DNA of 64,000 nt from Leptoclinus maculatus (lineage: Eukaryota; Chordata; Actinopteri; Perciformes; Stichaeidae): the NCBI GenBank assembly GCA_032191485.1, contig JAVDOI010000006.1:13759850-13823849 (forward strand), read 5' to 3'. Positions 1 to 12,000 of the stretch are shown here, piece after piece. The notes under the pieces were generated by a model. It saw nothing but the letters and a program-made list of their open reading frames with translations. It was not told the origin of the DNA and ran no database searches. The position numbers and the translations under genes were made by a program. Positions within the stretch are counted from its first letter, which is position 1, and the number at the start of each line of letters is the position of its first letter.

Positions 1-76
1 TGATACATTCTGTATAAAATAAAACCTTTGTAAGTTTTCCTAACTGTTTTGTTCCTGCCCATTTTTCTGTCTTCAG

Positions 77-3000
77 GATGTGCTTCAAGACAAACCCGGA
101 TCTTTACCGAGTTATGCTTATGACAGGTGGGTGTCAACTTCTTCACTGTCTTTCAGCTCTTTACAGATTCTGTTATCACTTCTGTGATGAAAACGTGTAC
201 CACAGGGTGATGACGTTAACGTTTCCTTCTATAGTCTCAACTCTGATGTGGCATCTGGTAAGGAAACAAGTGACGGCTATGACAGCTTGGCTAGTGGAGG
301 GAAGGGGGACGGAAAACCCAGGAAACATCACCGCAAGTCTGCTCGCACACGCTCCCGTCAAGAAAGGACCAGCAAGCCCAAACTGAGCATTGTCAATGTG
401 AGTCATGATGTAAGGATTTGAAGAAAAAGTTATTTTTATTTCTTAAAATGTAGATGTGTCTGATTGTTAAGTGTAACCCCTGCACACACAGGTTTGCAAC
501 ACTGGTGATAAAATGGTCGAATGCCAGCTGGAGACTCACAACCACAAAATGGTGACATTTAAATTTGATCTGGATGGAGATGCTCCAGAGGAAATTGCCA
601 CTTTCATGGTTAGTTGAAACTTTTACAGTTTTCGTCATTTAGTTGTTTTATTTTTGACATTGTTTAACATCTTTGAAACTGTATGCCCACAGGTAGAGAA
701 TGGGTTCATCCTACTGTTAGAGAAGGAGGTCTTCATTGACCAGCTAAAGGACCTTGTGGACAAAGCTGAAGACATGCTGAATGAAGACATGGAGGGTGAA
801 AGGGCCTCCGCCTTGAGTTGTAGTCCTGAGCAAGGCCAGATTTCTGAGGGGCTGTTAGGAGAGGTAAGAGGGGTATGTATATACTGTATATATAATCATA
901 CAACTATCACGATGACATGGAGGCTCACAAGTCATTAACATGGGAGTCTTTCCCATCTCTCCCATCCTTTTCTACCATTAAAGTTACTTTAATAGAAGAA
1001 GAGGCTTTGATTCTATCTCTCCCTCTACTGAGGCCGCATGGTGATGTTGTGAAATCGTACAATATCCCCCCATCACCACTTACCCTTCCCGAGCCAATGA
1101 TTGAATTGGATTTCAGAGCACTTTACTCAACCTTTAGAGCACCTGAATACTCTTCACTTTGTTAGTGTTTTTCCATGTAATATGCATGTCAGATCACTGT
1201 ACCACTGGGAAAACATGGAGCTCCCCTCTTCTAAACTTGGTTTGAAATGTTTTTTTTGGTTGAAAACACTCAGATTCAAACTGATAAAATCACAGTCTGT
1301 GTGAAGATTATGATGGAGATCTTTAAACACAAGTGCTGTCTAAAACCCAGTCAGTTCAAAGTGCTCAGTCAACATGCAAAGTAGCATTAACTAAATATAT
1401 GTTTGATAGCACAGTTGAAATTAAACAGATACACAGTTAGCACAATGTGAATTTTTTTTTAATTGTAGACAGTTGTAGACAGTATACGTATTGTTTAATA
1501 CAATTACACTGGTAAAGCAGAAGATTTTATCATTTTTAATGGGTAACAAATACGTGTACCGGTGAAAACTTACCTTTTACAGCTGTTTCATTGCAGAGTC
1601 TGCAGGTATTATAACAATACATATTGATGCAACTATACTCATACTAATGATGAGACCAAATAAAATACAAAAAATCTTGAATATTAAATCATTTATTTAC
1701 ATATATACATCTACATATAGACATATATACAGACGCAGGTGGCTACCGCCAGGGGGGTCTGTTGTTTTTGAGCAGAGGATGCTTGTTTTCGCTCTTCTCT
1801 TCTCTCTGAAGAACTGTCTCATGTACCCCAAGACGTATTTCCTCTTCCTCTGTGAGGCCTTTAAACTCCACCACCTCCTCCTGGTCCTGCTCCTTCTTCT
1901 GCTGTCTGAGGGTCTCGGTGTTGTTTTCGCTCTTCTCTTCTCTCTGAAGAACTGTCTCATGTACCCCAAGACGTATTTCCTCTTCCTCTGTGAGGCCTTT
2001 AAACTCCACCACCTCCTCCTGGTCCTGCTCCTTCTTCTGCTGTCTGAGGGTCTCGGTGTTGTTTTCGCTCTTCTCTTCTCTCTGAAGAACTGTCTCATGT
2101 ACCCCAAGACGTATTTCCTCTTCCTCTGTGAGGCCTTTAAACTCCACCACCTCCTCCTGGTCCTGCTCCTTCTTCTGCTGTCTGAGGGTCTCGGTGTTGT
2201 TTTCGCTCTTCTCTTCTCTCTGAAGAACTGTCTCATGTACCCCAAGACGTATTTCCTCTTCCTCTGTGAGGCCTTTAAACTCCACCACCTCCTCCTGGTC
2301 CTGCTCCTTCTTCTGCTGTCTGAGGGTCTCGGTGTTGTTTTCGCTCTTCTCTTCTCTCTGAAGAACTGTCTCATGTACCCCAAGACGTATTTCCTCTTCC
2401 TCTGTGAGGCCTTTAAACTCCACCACCTCCTCCTGGTCCTGCTCCTTCTTCTGCTGTCTGAGGGTCTCGGTGTTGTTTTCGCTCTTCTCTTCTCTCTGAA
2501 GAACTGTCTCATGTACCCCAAGACGTATTTCCTCTTCCTCTGTGAGGCCTTTAAACTCCACCACCTCCTCCTGGTCCTGCTCCTTCTTCTGCTGTCTGAG
2601 GGTCTCGGTGTTGTTTTCGCTCTTCTCTTCTCTCTGAAGAACTGTCTCATGTACCCCAAGACGTATTTCCTCTTCCTCTGTGAGGCCTTTAAACTCCACC
2701 ACCTCCTCCTGGTCCTGCTCCTTCTTCTGCTGTCTGAGGGTCTCGGTGTTGTTTTCGCTCTTCTCTTCTCTCTGAAGAACTGTCTCATGTACCCCAAGAC
2801 GTATTTCCTCTTCCTCTGTGAGGCCTTTACACTCCACCACCTCCTCCTGGTCCTGCTCCTTCTGCTGTCTGAGGGTCTCGGTGTTGTTTTCGCTCTTCTC
2901 TTCTCTCTGAAGAACTGTCTCATGTACCCCAAGACGTATTTCCTCTTCCTCTGTGAGGCCTTTAAACTCCACCACCTCCTCCTGGTCCTGCTCCTTCTTC

Positions 3001-6000
3001 TGCTGTCTGAGGGTCTCGGTGTTGTTTTCGCTCTTCTCTTCTCTCTGAAGAACTGTCTCATGTACCCCAAGACGTATTTCCTCTTCCTCTGTGAGGCCTT
3101 TAAACTCCACCACCTCCTCCTGGTCCTGCTCCTTCTTCTGCTGTCTGAGGGTCTCTGTGTTGTTTTCGCTCTTCTCTTCTCTCTGAAGAACTGTCTCATG
3201 TACCCCAAGACGTATTTCCTCTTCCTCTGTGAGGCCTTTAAACTCCACCACCTCCTCCTGGTCCTGCTCCTTCTTCTGCTGTCTGAGGGTCTCGGTGTTG
3301 TTTTCGCTCTTCTCTTCTCTCTGAAGAACTGTCTCATGTACCCCAAGACGTATTTCCTCTTCCTCTGTGAGGCCTTTAAACTCCACCACCTCCTCCTGGT
3401 CCTGCTCCTTCTTCTGCTGTCTGAGGGTCTCGGTGTTGTTTTCGCTCTTCTCTTCTCTCTGAAGAACTGTCTCATGTACCCCAAGACGTATTTCCTCTTC
3501 CTCTGTGAGGCCTTTAAACTCCACCACCTCCTCCTGGTCCTGCTCCTTCTTCTGCTGTCTGAGGGTCTTGGTGTTGTTTTCGCTCTTCTCTTCTCTCTGA
3601 AGAACTGTCTCATGTACCCCAAGACGTATTTCCTCTTCCTCTGTGAGGCCTTTAAACTCCACCACCTCCTCCTGGTCCTGCTCCTTCTTCTGCTGTCTGA
3701 GGGTCTTGGTGTTGTTTTCGCTCTTCTCTTCTCTCTGAAGAACTGTCTCATGTACCCCAAGACGTATTTCCTCTTCCTCTGTGAGGCCTTTAAACTCCAC
3801 CACCTCCTCCTGGTCCTGCTCCTTCTTCTGCTGTCTGAGGGTCTCGGTGTTGTTTTCGCTCTTCTCTTCTCTCTGAAGAACTGTCTCATGTACCCCAAGA
3901 CGTATTTCCTCTTCCTCTGTGAGGCCTTTAAACTCCACCACCTCCTCCTGGTCCTGCTCCTTCTTCTGCTGTCTGAGGGTCTCGGTGTTGTTTTCGCTCT
4001 TCTCTTCTCTCTGAAGAACTGTCTCATGTACCCCAAGACGTATTTCCTCTTCCTCTGTGAGGCCTTTAAACTCCACCACCTCCTCCTGGTCCTGCTCCTT
4101 CTTCTGCTGTCTGAGGGTCTCTGTGTTGTTTTCGCTCTTCTCTTCTCTCTGAAGAACTGTCTCATGTACCCCAAGACGTATTTCCTCTTCCTCTGTGAGG
4201 CCTTTAAACTCCACCACCTCCTCCTGGTCCTGCTCCTTCTTCTGCTGTCTGAGGGTCTCGGTGTTGTTTTCGCTCTTCTCTTCTCTCTGAAGAACTGTCT
4301 CATGTACCCCAAGACGTATTTCCTCTTCCTCTGTGAGGCCTTTAAACTCCACCACCTCCTCCTGGTCCTGCTCCTTCTTCTGCTGTCTGAGGGTCTCGGT
4401 GTTGTTTTCGCTCTTCTCTTCTCTCTGAAGAACTGTCTCATGTACCCCAAGACGTATTTCCTCTTCCTCTGTGAGGCCTTTAAACTCCACCACCTCCTCC
4501 TGGTCCTGCTCCTTCTTCTGCTGTCTGAGGGTCTTGGTGTTGTTTTCGCTCTTCTCTTCTCTCTGAAGAACTGTCTCATGTACCCCAAGACGTATTTCCT
4601 CTTCCTCTGTGAGGCCTTTAAACTCCACCACCTCCTCCTGGTCCTGCTCCTTCTTCTGCTGTCTGAGGGTCTCGGTGTTGTTTTCGCTCTTCTCTTCTCT
4701 CTGAAGAACTGTCTCATGTACCCCAAGACGTATTTCCTCTTCCTCTGTGAGGCCTTTAAACTCCACCACCTCCTCCTGGTCCTGCTCCTTCTTCTGCTGT
4801 CTGAGGGTCTCGGTGTTGTTTTCGCTCTTCTCTTCTCTCTGAAGAACTGTCTCATGTAGCCCAAGACGTATTTCCTCTTCCTCTGTGAGGCCTTTAAACT
4901 CCACCACCTCCTCCTGGTCCTGCTCCTTCAGGTTCTGCTCTTCAGAAACTGGCGTGACCCGACTTTTTTTCTGTTGGTAGAAAACAAATACTGATTAAAT
5001 CATGAAAAGGCACACTCATACACTACATACACAATACATATCTAGTTCATTTTGAGTGCTGCACTTTGTGTCAAACATACGTACCCTGCACAGACGGAAC
5101 CACCATGGTCTTTTAGCCTTTCCTCCATCAGCGGATTTGTCAACTTGTGAGGTGGCAACACTGGTGACGAAGAGAAACACTGTTGTATAACTGTGAACAT
5201 TATATTTGAGAATTAAATTAAATAAAATGTAGTCAGGATGAGAGTGTGAGGGACAGAGACACTGGGGATAAAGACAAACACAGTTCTTTTTATACTAATG
5301 CTCAGAAGAAATCAGAAATCATTTAGAGGGATCATCACTAGAACAGTTTTTGAGTCATTCAGGGTGAGCCCAACTCAAATCTCAAGACTCTCAGAGTCCA
5401 AGAGAAGTCTTAAGTCTTCATAAGCAAACCTGCAGTCATGATGCATGTCTTTTAGGCGTCTAAATGTTACATTAGAATGGAACAACATGATCATTTTTGC
5501 TTTCAAATCTGTGTTAATAGTGTTTTATATAGCTGAGACCAAGTGGATTCAGTTCATTTTGGTGAGATTGTATACGTTTTTTTTCTCTTTTATTGTTCCT
5601 TTACCAACAGTTTCTTTGTTCAATATTTCAGAGTAAAATGCATCAGCATCATCATGCATCAAGCCCACTGGCTTATAGGACTAATAAACACAGAAGGTGT
5701 AAAGCTACAAACTGCCATCTGCAATACTTTCTTTAGTGTTGCTTCTGCAAAATGTACAACTGAGTCATTTCTGACAGGAGACATGTCCAGGTCAGCTGTC
5801 CAGTCTCAGGTCTACAGCTCTGGTACTAACAGGACCAGGATCAGGGTTTTTGTCTCTTGACACTGTTCAGCACTTTGTATAAAATCATCTACCCACTAAA
5901 CAAGGAAGCTAATCCACCTGACCATTACGATGACGAAATAGTCAGGGCAGCACTTTGAGTTTTACATCTCTTTACCTTCTCTGAGAGCCGTGTGTCTGTT

Positions 6001-9000
6001 GGATCTCATCTGCCACCACATCCACAGCACATTTAGATTTCTGTACAGTGTAAAAAAGAACAAACAAGATGAAAATTGATGGAAAACATAATGTATCTAC
6101 ACATAGGATATAAACTGGCTTCACAGAAAGTATCTCACTGTGAACTGTAAAGTTGAAATAAGGTCAAGGTCATATTAACAGTAGTAAAAGAAAGAAAACA
6201 AACCTTTCTACAACAGGAAAACCAACGAGACATCTTGATAACTCTTGTTAAAACTGACTGAGACTGACAGTAGTAAAAGAAATGAAACAAAACTTTCTAC
6301 AACAGGAAAACCAACGAAACGTTGTGATAACTCTTGTTGAAACTGACTGACTGACAGTAAATTGCTGCTATCTGGCAAAGGCAATTCTGTGACAGAATAC
6401 TAGATACCTCATTAGATTCTAAAGTACAGTTCTAGATTCTAACTATGATGTCATGTTACAAGTCTGTGTGTAATTAGTGTATATTAGGGGTGTAACGATA
6501 CGCGTATTCGTATTGAACCGTTCGGTACGAGGCTCACGGTTCGGTACGCATGACGAACCGAACGAACCGTTCATACGTTTTTTTTTTTTTTTTTTTTTTT
6601 TTTCTTTTTTTTTTTTAAGGGGGCGACCGTGGCTCCCTGGGTTAAGAGGGTTGTCTGGTAACCGCAAGGTCGAAGGTTCAATCCTTGACTGGGCCGTGTC
6701 ATGTGTCGAAGTGTCTCTGAGCAAGACACTGTACCCCTAGCTCCCCGGGCGCCTGTCATTGGCAGCCCACTGCTCCCTATATACAGGGATGGGTCAAATG
6801 CAGAGAAAAATGTCCCCCATAAAGGGATAAATATAGTGTATATATACATTATATATATATAGACATTCTCATCTTTCTGAAAAAAAACTTAAACATTGAG
6901 TAGAAACACACACACACATAGTTCCATATAAAACAGGATTGTTTCTTTTATTTGTTTATAACTACAGCAAACAATGCTACATTTTAGTTTTCATAAGAAA
7001 CTGTTTTTATTTTACACGCTGCTAAGAAGACACCCCAGAAGATGGGTCACTCAGGTATAGTTCCATCATTGTTCAAAGAATAACTTTATGATGTTAGTTT
7101 TAATGAATAAATATATTTTAAAATCAAGTACGTTTCTCTGGCATTTATAGTTTTCTACTGTATTGAAAACGTACCGAAACGTACCGAAAACGTACCGAAC
7201 CGTGGCTCCACTGTACCGTACCGAACCGAACCGTGGATTTTGTGAACCGTTACACCCCTAATATATATATGTTACTATATAGCATATTGACTTAGCTCAC
7301 ACCTGTCTCTTGCTCTGCAGAGTCAGCAGCCTGGAGCGCCTCAGCCTGTCTATCAGCAGAATGGTAAAACAATTATCTCTTTCAAAAATGTATTCATAGG
7401 CATGCCTCATTTTTCACATTCAGTTGTAAGAACATGTGTGGTGATTGTTTGAACTCTTGGATTCCAGTTCTTCATACAGGAAAGAGATGGTTCATTATCT
7501 GCCCCGTTGAGGAGACGGCCACATCCAGCCAGGAGACCCCAACTGACGGTACAGCCACCATCCAGCCTGCTGACAGTGGCACTGTAAAGCCATCTGCATC
7601 CAGAGGTGACGTTGTTTCTTCAGCGCAATTTCCCCACACGATTTGACAGCTTCATGGAACAATAGCACCCCACTATAGGAGCTGAATGAAATAGATCCGA
7701 CAGCTCCTGTGTGCAATGTTTGAATAAAAGTATGGTATACATTTTTTTCCTCCTGCAGAAGAGGGGTCGTCCTCCACAATGTCTGGTGGCAGTGGTGGCT
7801 TCAACTATGATGTGTATGGATTCTGTAGCCCTCCGATAATGTCCAACACAGACCCGCTCCTCTTAGCTACCCTGTCCCCCCCTGTGTCTGCTCCCCCGAC
7901 CCTTCAGTCAGTGACATCGGTGGAGCCTGCGAGCGGCTCGGTGCAGCCCAGTGTTCATCAGCCCCAGCCACCCAGAGCTCAAACTTTGCCCCCGTCGTCC
8001 CCACATACGTCGTTACCTGTGGATGAATCACGAGGATCCCCTTTGGGCTCCATCTCCCCGATCCATGCAGCTCAGCAGTTGCCTGACTTGACGTGTCCTG
8101 TTTCTATGGCTGACGAGGTGCCCTGCTGCCCCCTGGTCATGCCCCTGTCTCTAGATGTGAGCGGTTTACAGAGGGGGTCTCCTCTCACTCCTCTTCCACT
8201 CCAGGAGCCAGGTTCAGCCAAAGAGCCGCTGTTTGTCTCTTATGCCTCTGCAGCTCGCAGCGAGCGCCCACAGCAGCCTGTGGTGCTGCACCAGCCTTTT
8301 TCCAGCGTGGGGGGGACCAAAGGGTCCTCAGTACCCCAGAGCCCAGCGCCCTCCCAGCACGGCGCAGGGCCCTGTGAGTCAGAGGGCGAAGGACGTCTGG
8401 GCCGCGGGGGCTTTGTGGACAGCACCATAAAAACTTTGGATGAGAAACTAAGGAACTTGCTCTACCAGGAATATGCTCCCATGTATCCATCAGGCAGCAT
8501 TGCAGAGACACCGGGCTCCGGCACCGAGTACATCCAGTCCCCTCCTGGTCCAGAGAGCGCCGCAGGAGGGTCAGGAAACAGCACGCCAGGGCCGATGGGG
8601 GAGGGACGCTACAGGGTGGGAGAACAGCTGGTAAGTACAATTACTAGTAATTTATTAAACTATATAACAATATTTAAATACGGTGGGAGTTGCAGGCTTA
8701 AATATTCAGATTTAACTCTTAATTTTAAAAACAGCAGTTGACAAAATAATTTCACCACAAGGTCAAATGAGTATTTATTTTCTGCTGGGGGAGATTGTGT
8801 AATATGACCGAGAGATACAGAACAACAACTATTGGACCTTGTAATTGGATTGTTTTGTGTGTATGTAAATTAGATTTTGTGAATTATGTTAATTTCAATT
8901 TATTTTATTGAAAGAAAGGAAAGCTTTATTTTTATTTTTTGTCATTGTTTACGTCTATGTGTTAGCAGACCTATCAATCAATTTTGGATTTGTTGAATGA

Positions 9001-12000
9001 AAATATTTTAGCATATTTAGGCATCGAAAACTATAATGTAACTATTTGCATGTGGGGAAGGACTACTCCAATACTATATTTAGTTATTTAAAATGTTTCA
9101 CAAGAACGTATTAGAAAATATAATTATAAAAGTTTTCACCCTTTGTTTTCAAATGTAGTCTGCCAGTTAATGCTGGTTTAAAAGATATTGTGTGATATAT
9201 TGCGAGATACATTTCAAATATGATTAAATATACTGTGAGCCATATGTATACATGGAAATCAGTGGCGGGCCGTGCATTTTATGCCTGGGCCTTCTACAGT
9301 TGAACAGCTACGGTGCAGATACATGAATCCGTGCATGACGGGACGCTGGTCATTAACGGACAATGAATAGTCAAATCAACGTAACGTAACGATGGCCTGC
9401 CTCGGACGGCGCTAGCCCCTATTGGCCTATCTCGAACGATTCCGTCATGACGCACTTTCTTTGGCGATCGCCATCCAAGTGTAAATAATATTAATTCATA
9501 CATATCAAAGAATCTACGTGTCAAATTTCATGAATATATATGGACGTTTACATGTCTAAATACTATAGGAAAGTGACTTTGATGGGAGAAAGCAGAAAGA
9601 ACACTCGGCGACGCTCGGGCGACGGTGGAGTTGTTGAAGCGTGATATCTTATTGTGAAGGACAGAACTACGTTCCCGGATGTGTTGACAGCATTAATGGT
9701 AATTTTGGCGAACCTGTAACAAGCGAATATCCCCGAAAAACCAGCAGCACCCAGTGTTTACAACATGGATAGAAGTTTGGACGGATTAGGCCAATAGCGG
9801 CGCACGGCTAATTCACCGGCGTTAGCGTCCTTTTAACGACTCTGGTAAAGGCAAAGCTAACTTTAATAATTACAACGATATTTAGTTCGAAAGGTACGAA
9901 GTTAAACTTTAGTTTAACACCATTAAATCAACTGAAAACATTACACGATCATTTTTAATCAATATTTTAAGTGAATTTTATTGGAACAATAGCTAAAAAC
10001 GATTTGCAGAAGCCGGCCGGCGTTTGCAGAAGCCGGCCGGCGTTTTTAACCTACAAGTAAGCGTGTCTGTTGAACGTTGTGTGCCTGTGTGTAGTATTTG
10101 CTTTGTCACCGTCAACACAAGAACATTTTGAGCATAATATGTAGCTAGCTAAGTTAGTATGTTTGCAGTTAGCATCAAGCTACTTTTGTTTTGCCAGCAA
10201 CAACAACGCTACTTCCGGTTTGTATTCCTTGAGAATTTAAAGCCTCTTCCTTGAATTAAATGACAAGAAATGTTGAATTTATCACAAGAACTGCACAGAT
10301 TATGTTTTTAAGAAACAGTTCCTGCCTTTTATCCCCTAGCTTTGTAAGACAAAACTACATTTTTTCAGTCAGTCAGCCATACTGGAGAATGTTGACATCA
10401 ACATGTAACGTTACGACTTCTGGTTGTATTTTTCAAAATAAAAGACGGGATTTTCCAAACTGACAAGATAATACATTTGTTTACTTTTGAGTATTCCCAT
10501 CAGTTCTACTAATTCTGCTGCACCACATTTTGGAGGCAGATCTATTTTTTACTATTCAATTTATATGACTTATTTGAATATGATGCTTTATTATGAACGG
10601 TGGTGGAAAATAAATATGTAGCCCATGTTTACTCACGCATTTTTAAGTACCTGTACTTTATTATTTACATTTTGAGGGTTAGGAAAGCCTACAACAGTAC
10701 GTGTATAAGCACGGGTTCTTAAAATGACCTCCACCATAGAGAGCTGCAACTGTAAAAAGCTGGTTTACAGTTAAATGGCAATTCATCTCTAAAAAAATAT
10801 AAATTTATAGTAGTCTATATCTTGCTCATAAAACGTCTGAATGCAGGACTTGTAATAGGCTATTTTTACACTGTGGTACTGCTGCTTATAGCTAACTATC
10901 TGACCACTTCTTCCACCACTATGAACTACACTATCCAGCAGCTTATAGCGTTAAAGCAGTTAGCTCCCACTCAACAAGCTAGCTACAACATCAAATACAG
11001 CTTTAAACGATGTACATATGTAATAATGATTAGATGATATCATCTTGATGGCGTAACATTCACGTGGTCTATCTGGCTGTATAATGTATACCAGTGGCGG
11101 GCCGTGCATTTTATACCCAGGCCTTCTCTGCTGTCATGCAGCTGAAATACCACCTTATAACCACATGATGGCGCCACAGATATTATTCGTTTCTAAGGCT
11201 GTAATTATGTACTACTCGTATTAAACCGTTGGGTACGGCTTACACTTCGTTTGAATAACGCTAGAGCATTTGGAAAATGCAGAAGCTTAAATTCAGGAAA
11301 ACATAATGTTTTCTGTGCTCATGTAGGGCAGTGGTTCTCAGCTGGTCTGGCTGTGGAACCCACCATCATCCCTTAACGACAAGCCGCGGCTGATCCGTCT
11401 CTTTAGGTGACCTTCACATGATTTTACTTTCACAACCTAAACGTTAAACGTACTGCTCTGCAATGTCTTTCCTCGTCTCAGCCCCCTGTGTCATGGTGTG
11501 TGGAAGAGTCAGGAAACTTGTCAGGCTGGCCATATTTGATTGGCTGAGCTGCAAGCCTCTGCTGTTAAGTTTCATTTCACGATAGTCTTGAGTAGTTGAG
11601 TGTTCAAAAACAAAGCTAGGTCAAAAAATAAATAAACTACACCAAGCAAAACCCTACAAATGTAATAATTTCTTCCATATCTTTCAATTTGAACTCGTAC
11701 TACTGCAACTAAGCTCTGCTGGCAAGTTTCACTTTAGTCACGTGCTCGCCCACTGACCAATCACAGCACACCCTGGACTTCGCGGCAAAGCAGCACCTGG
11801 ACATGTAACGTTGACGGTGGAGTAGGCCGGCTGGTCTGGGGGTAGCGGCTGCTAACACTCAAGAATATGCCCAACATGTCAAACTAAAGATCTGATTGGT
11901 TGAACACGTCCCCATTCACATGGCACATAGAAGCACTTTTGAGGCTGAAGGCCTGGGGGGGGCCTCTGTTCTACTGAGAGACACAGAGGTGAAATCTGAT

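Noticed and set aside
1647..4859. Plus-strand 1,070-codon frame rich in Leu/Phe
   Set aside because: It is the complement of the minisatellite. It has no matching splice structure or flanking similarity, while the minus frame joins to phased exons and a poly(A) signal.
1697..4864. Second long minus-strand frame (Arg-rich repeats)
   Set aside because: It is an out-of-frame reading of the same 138 bp repeat. It does not continue into the upstream exons.
8185..8640. Minus-strand 151-codon frame
   Set aside because: It is a shadow of the proline/serine-rich WNK exon 7759-8630.
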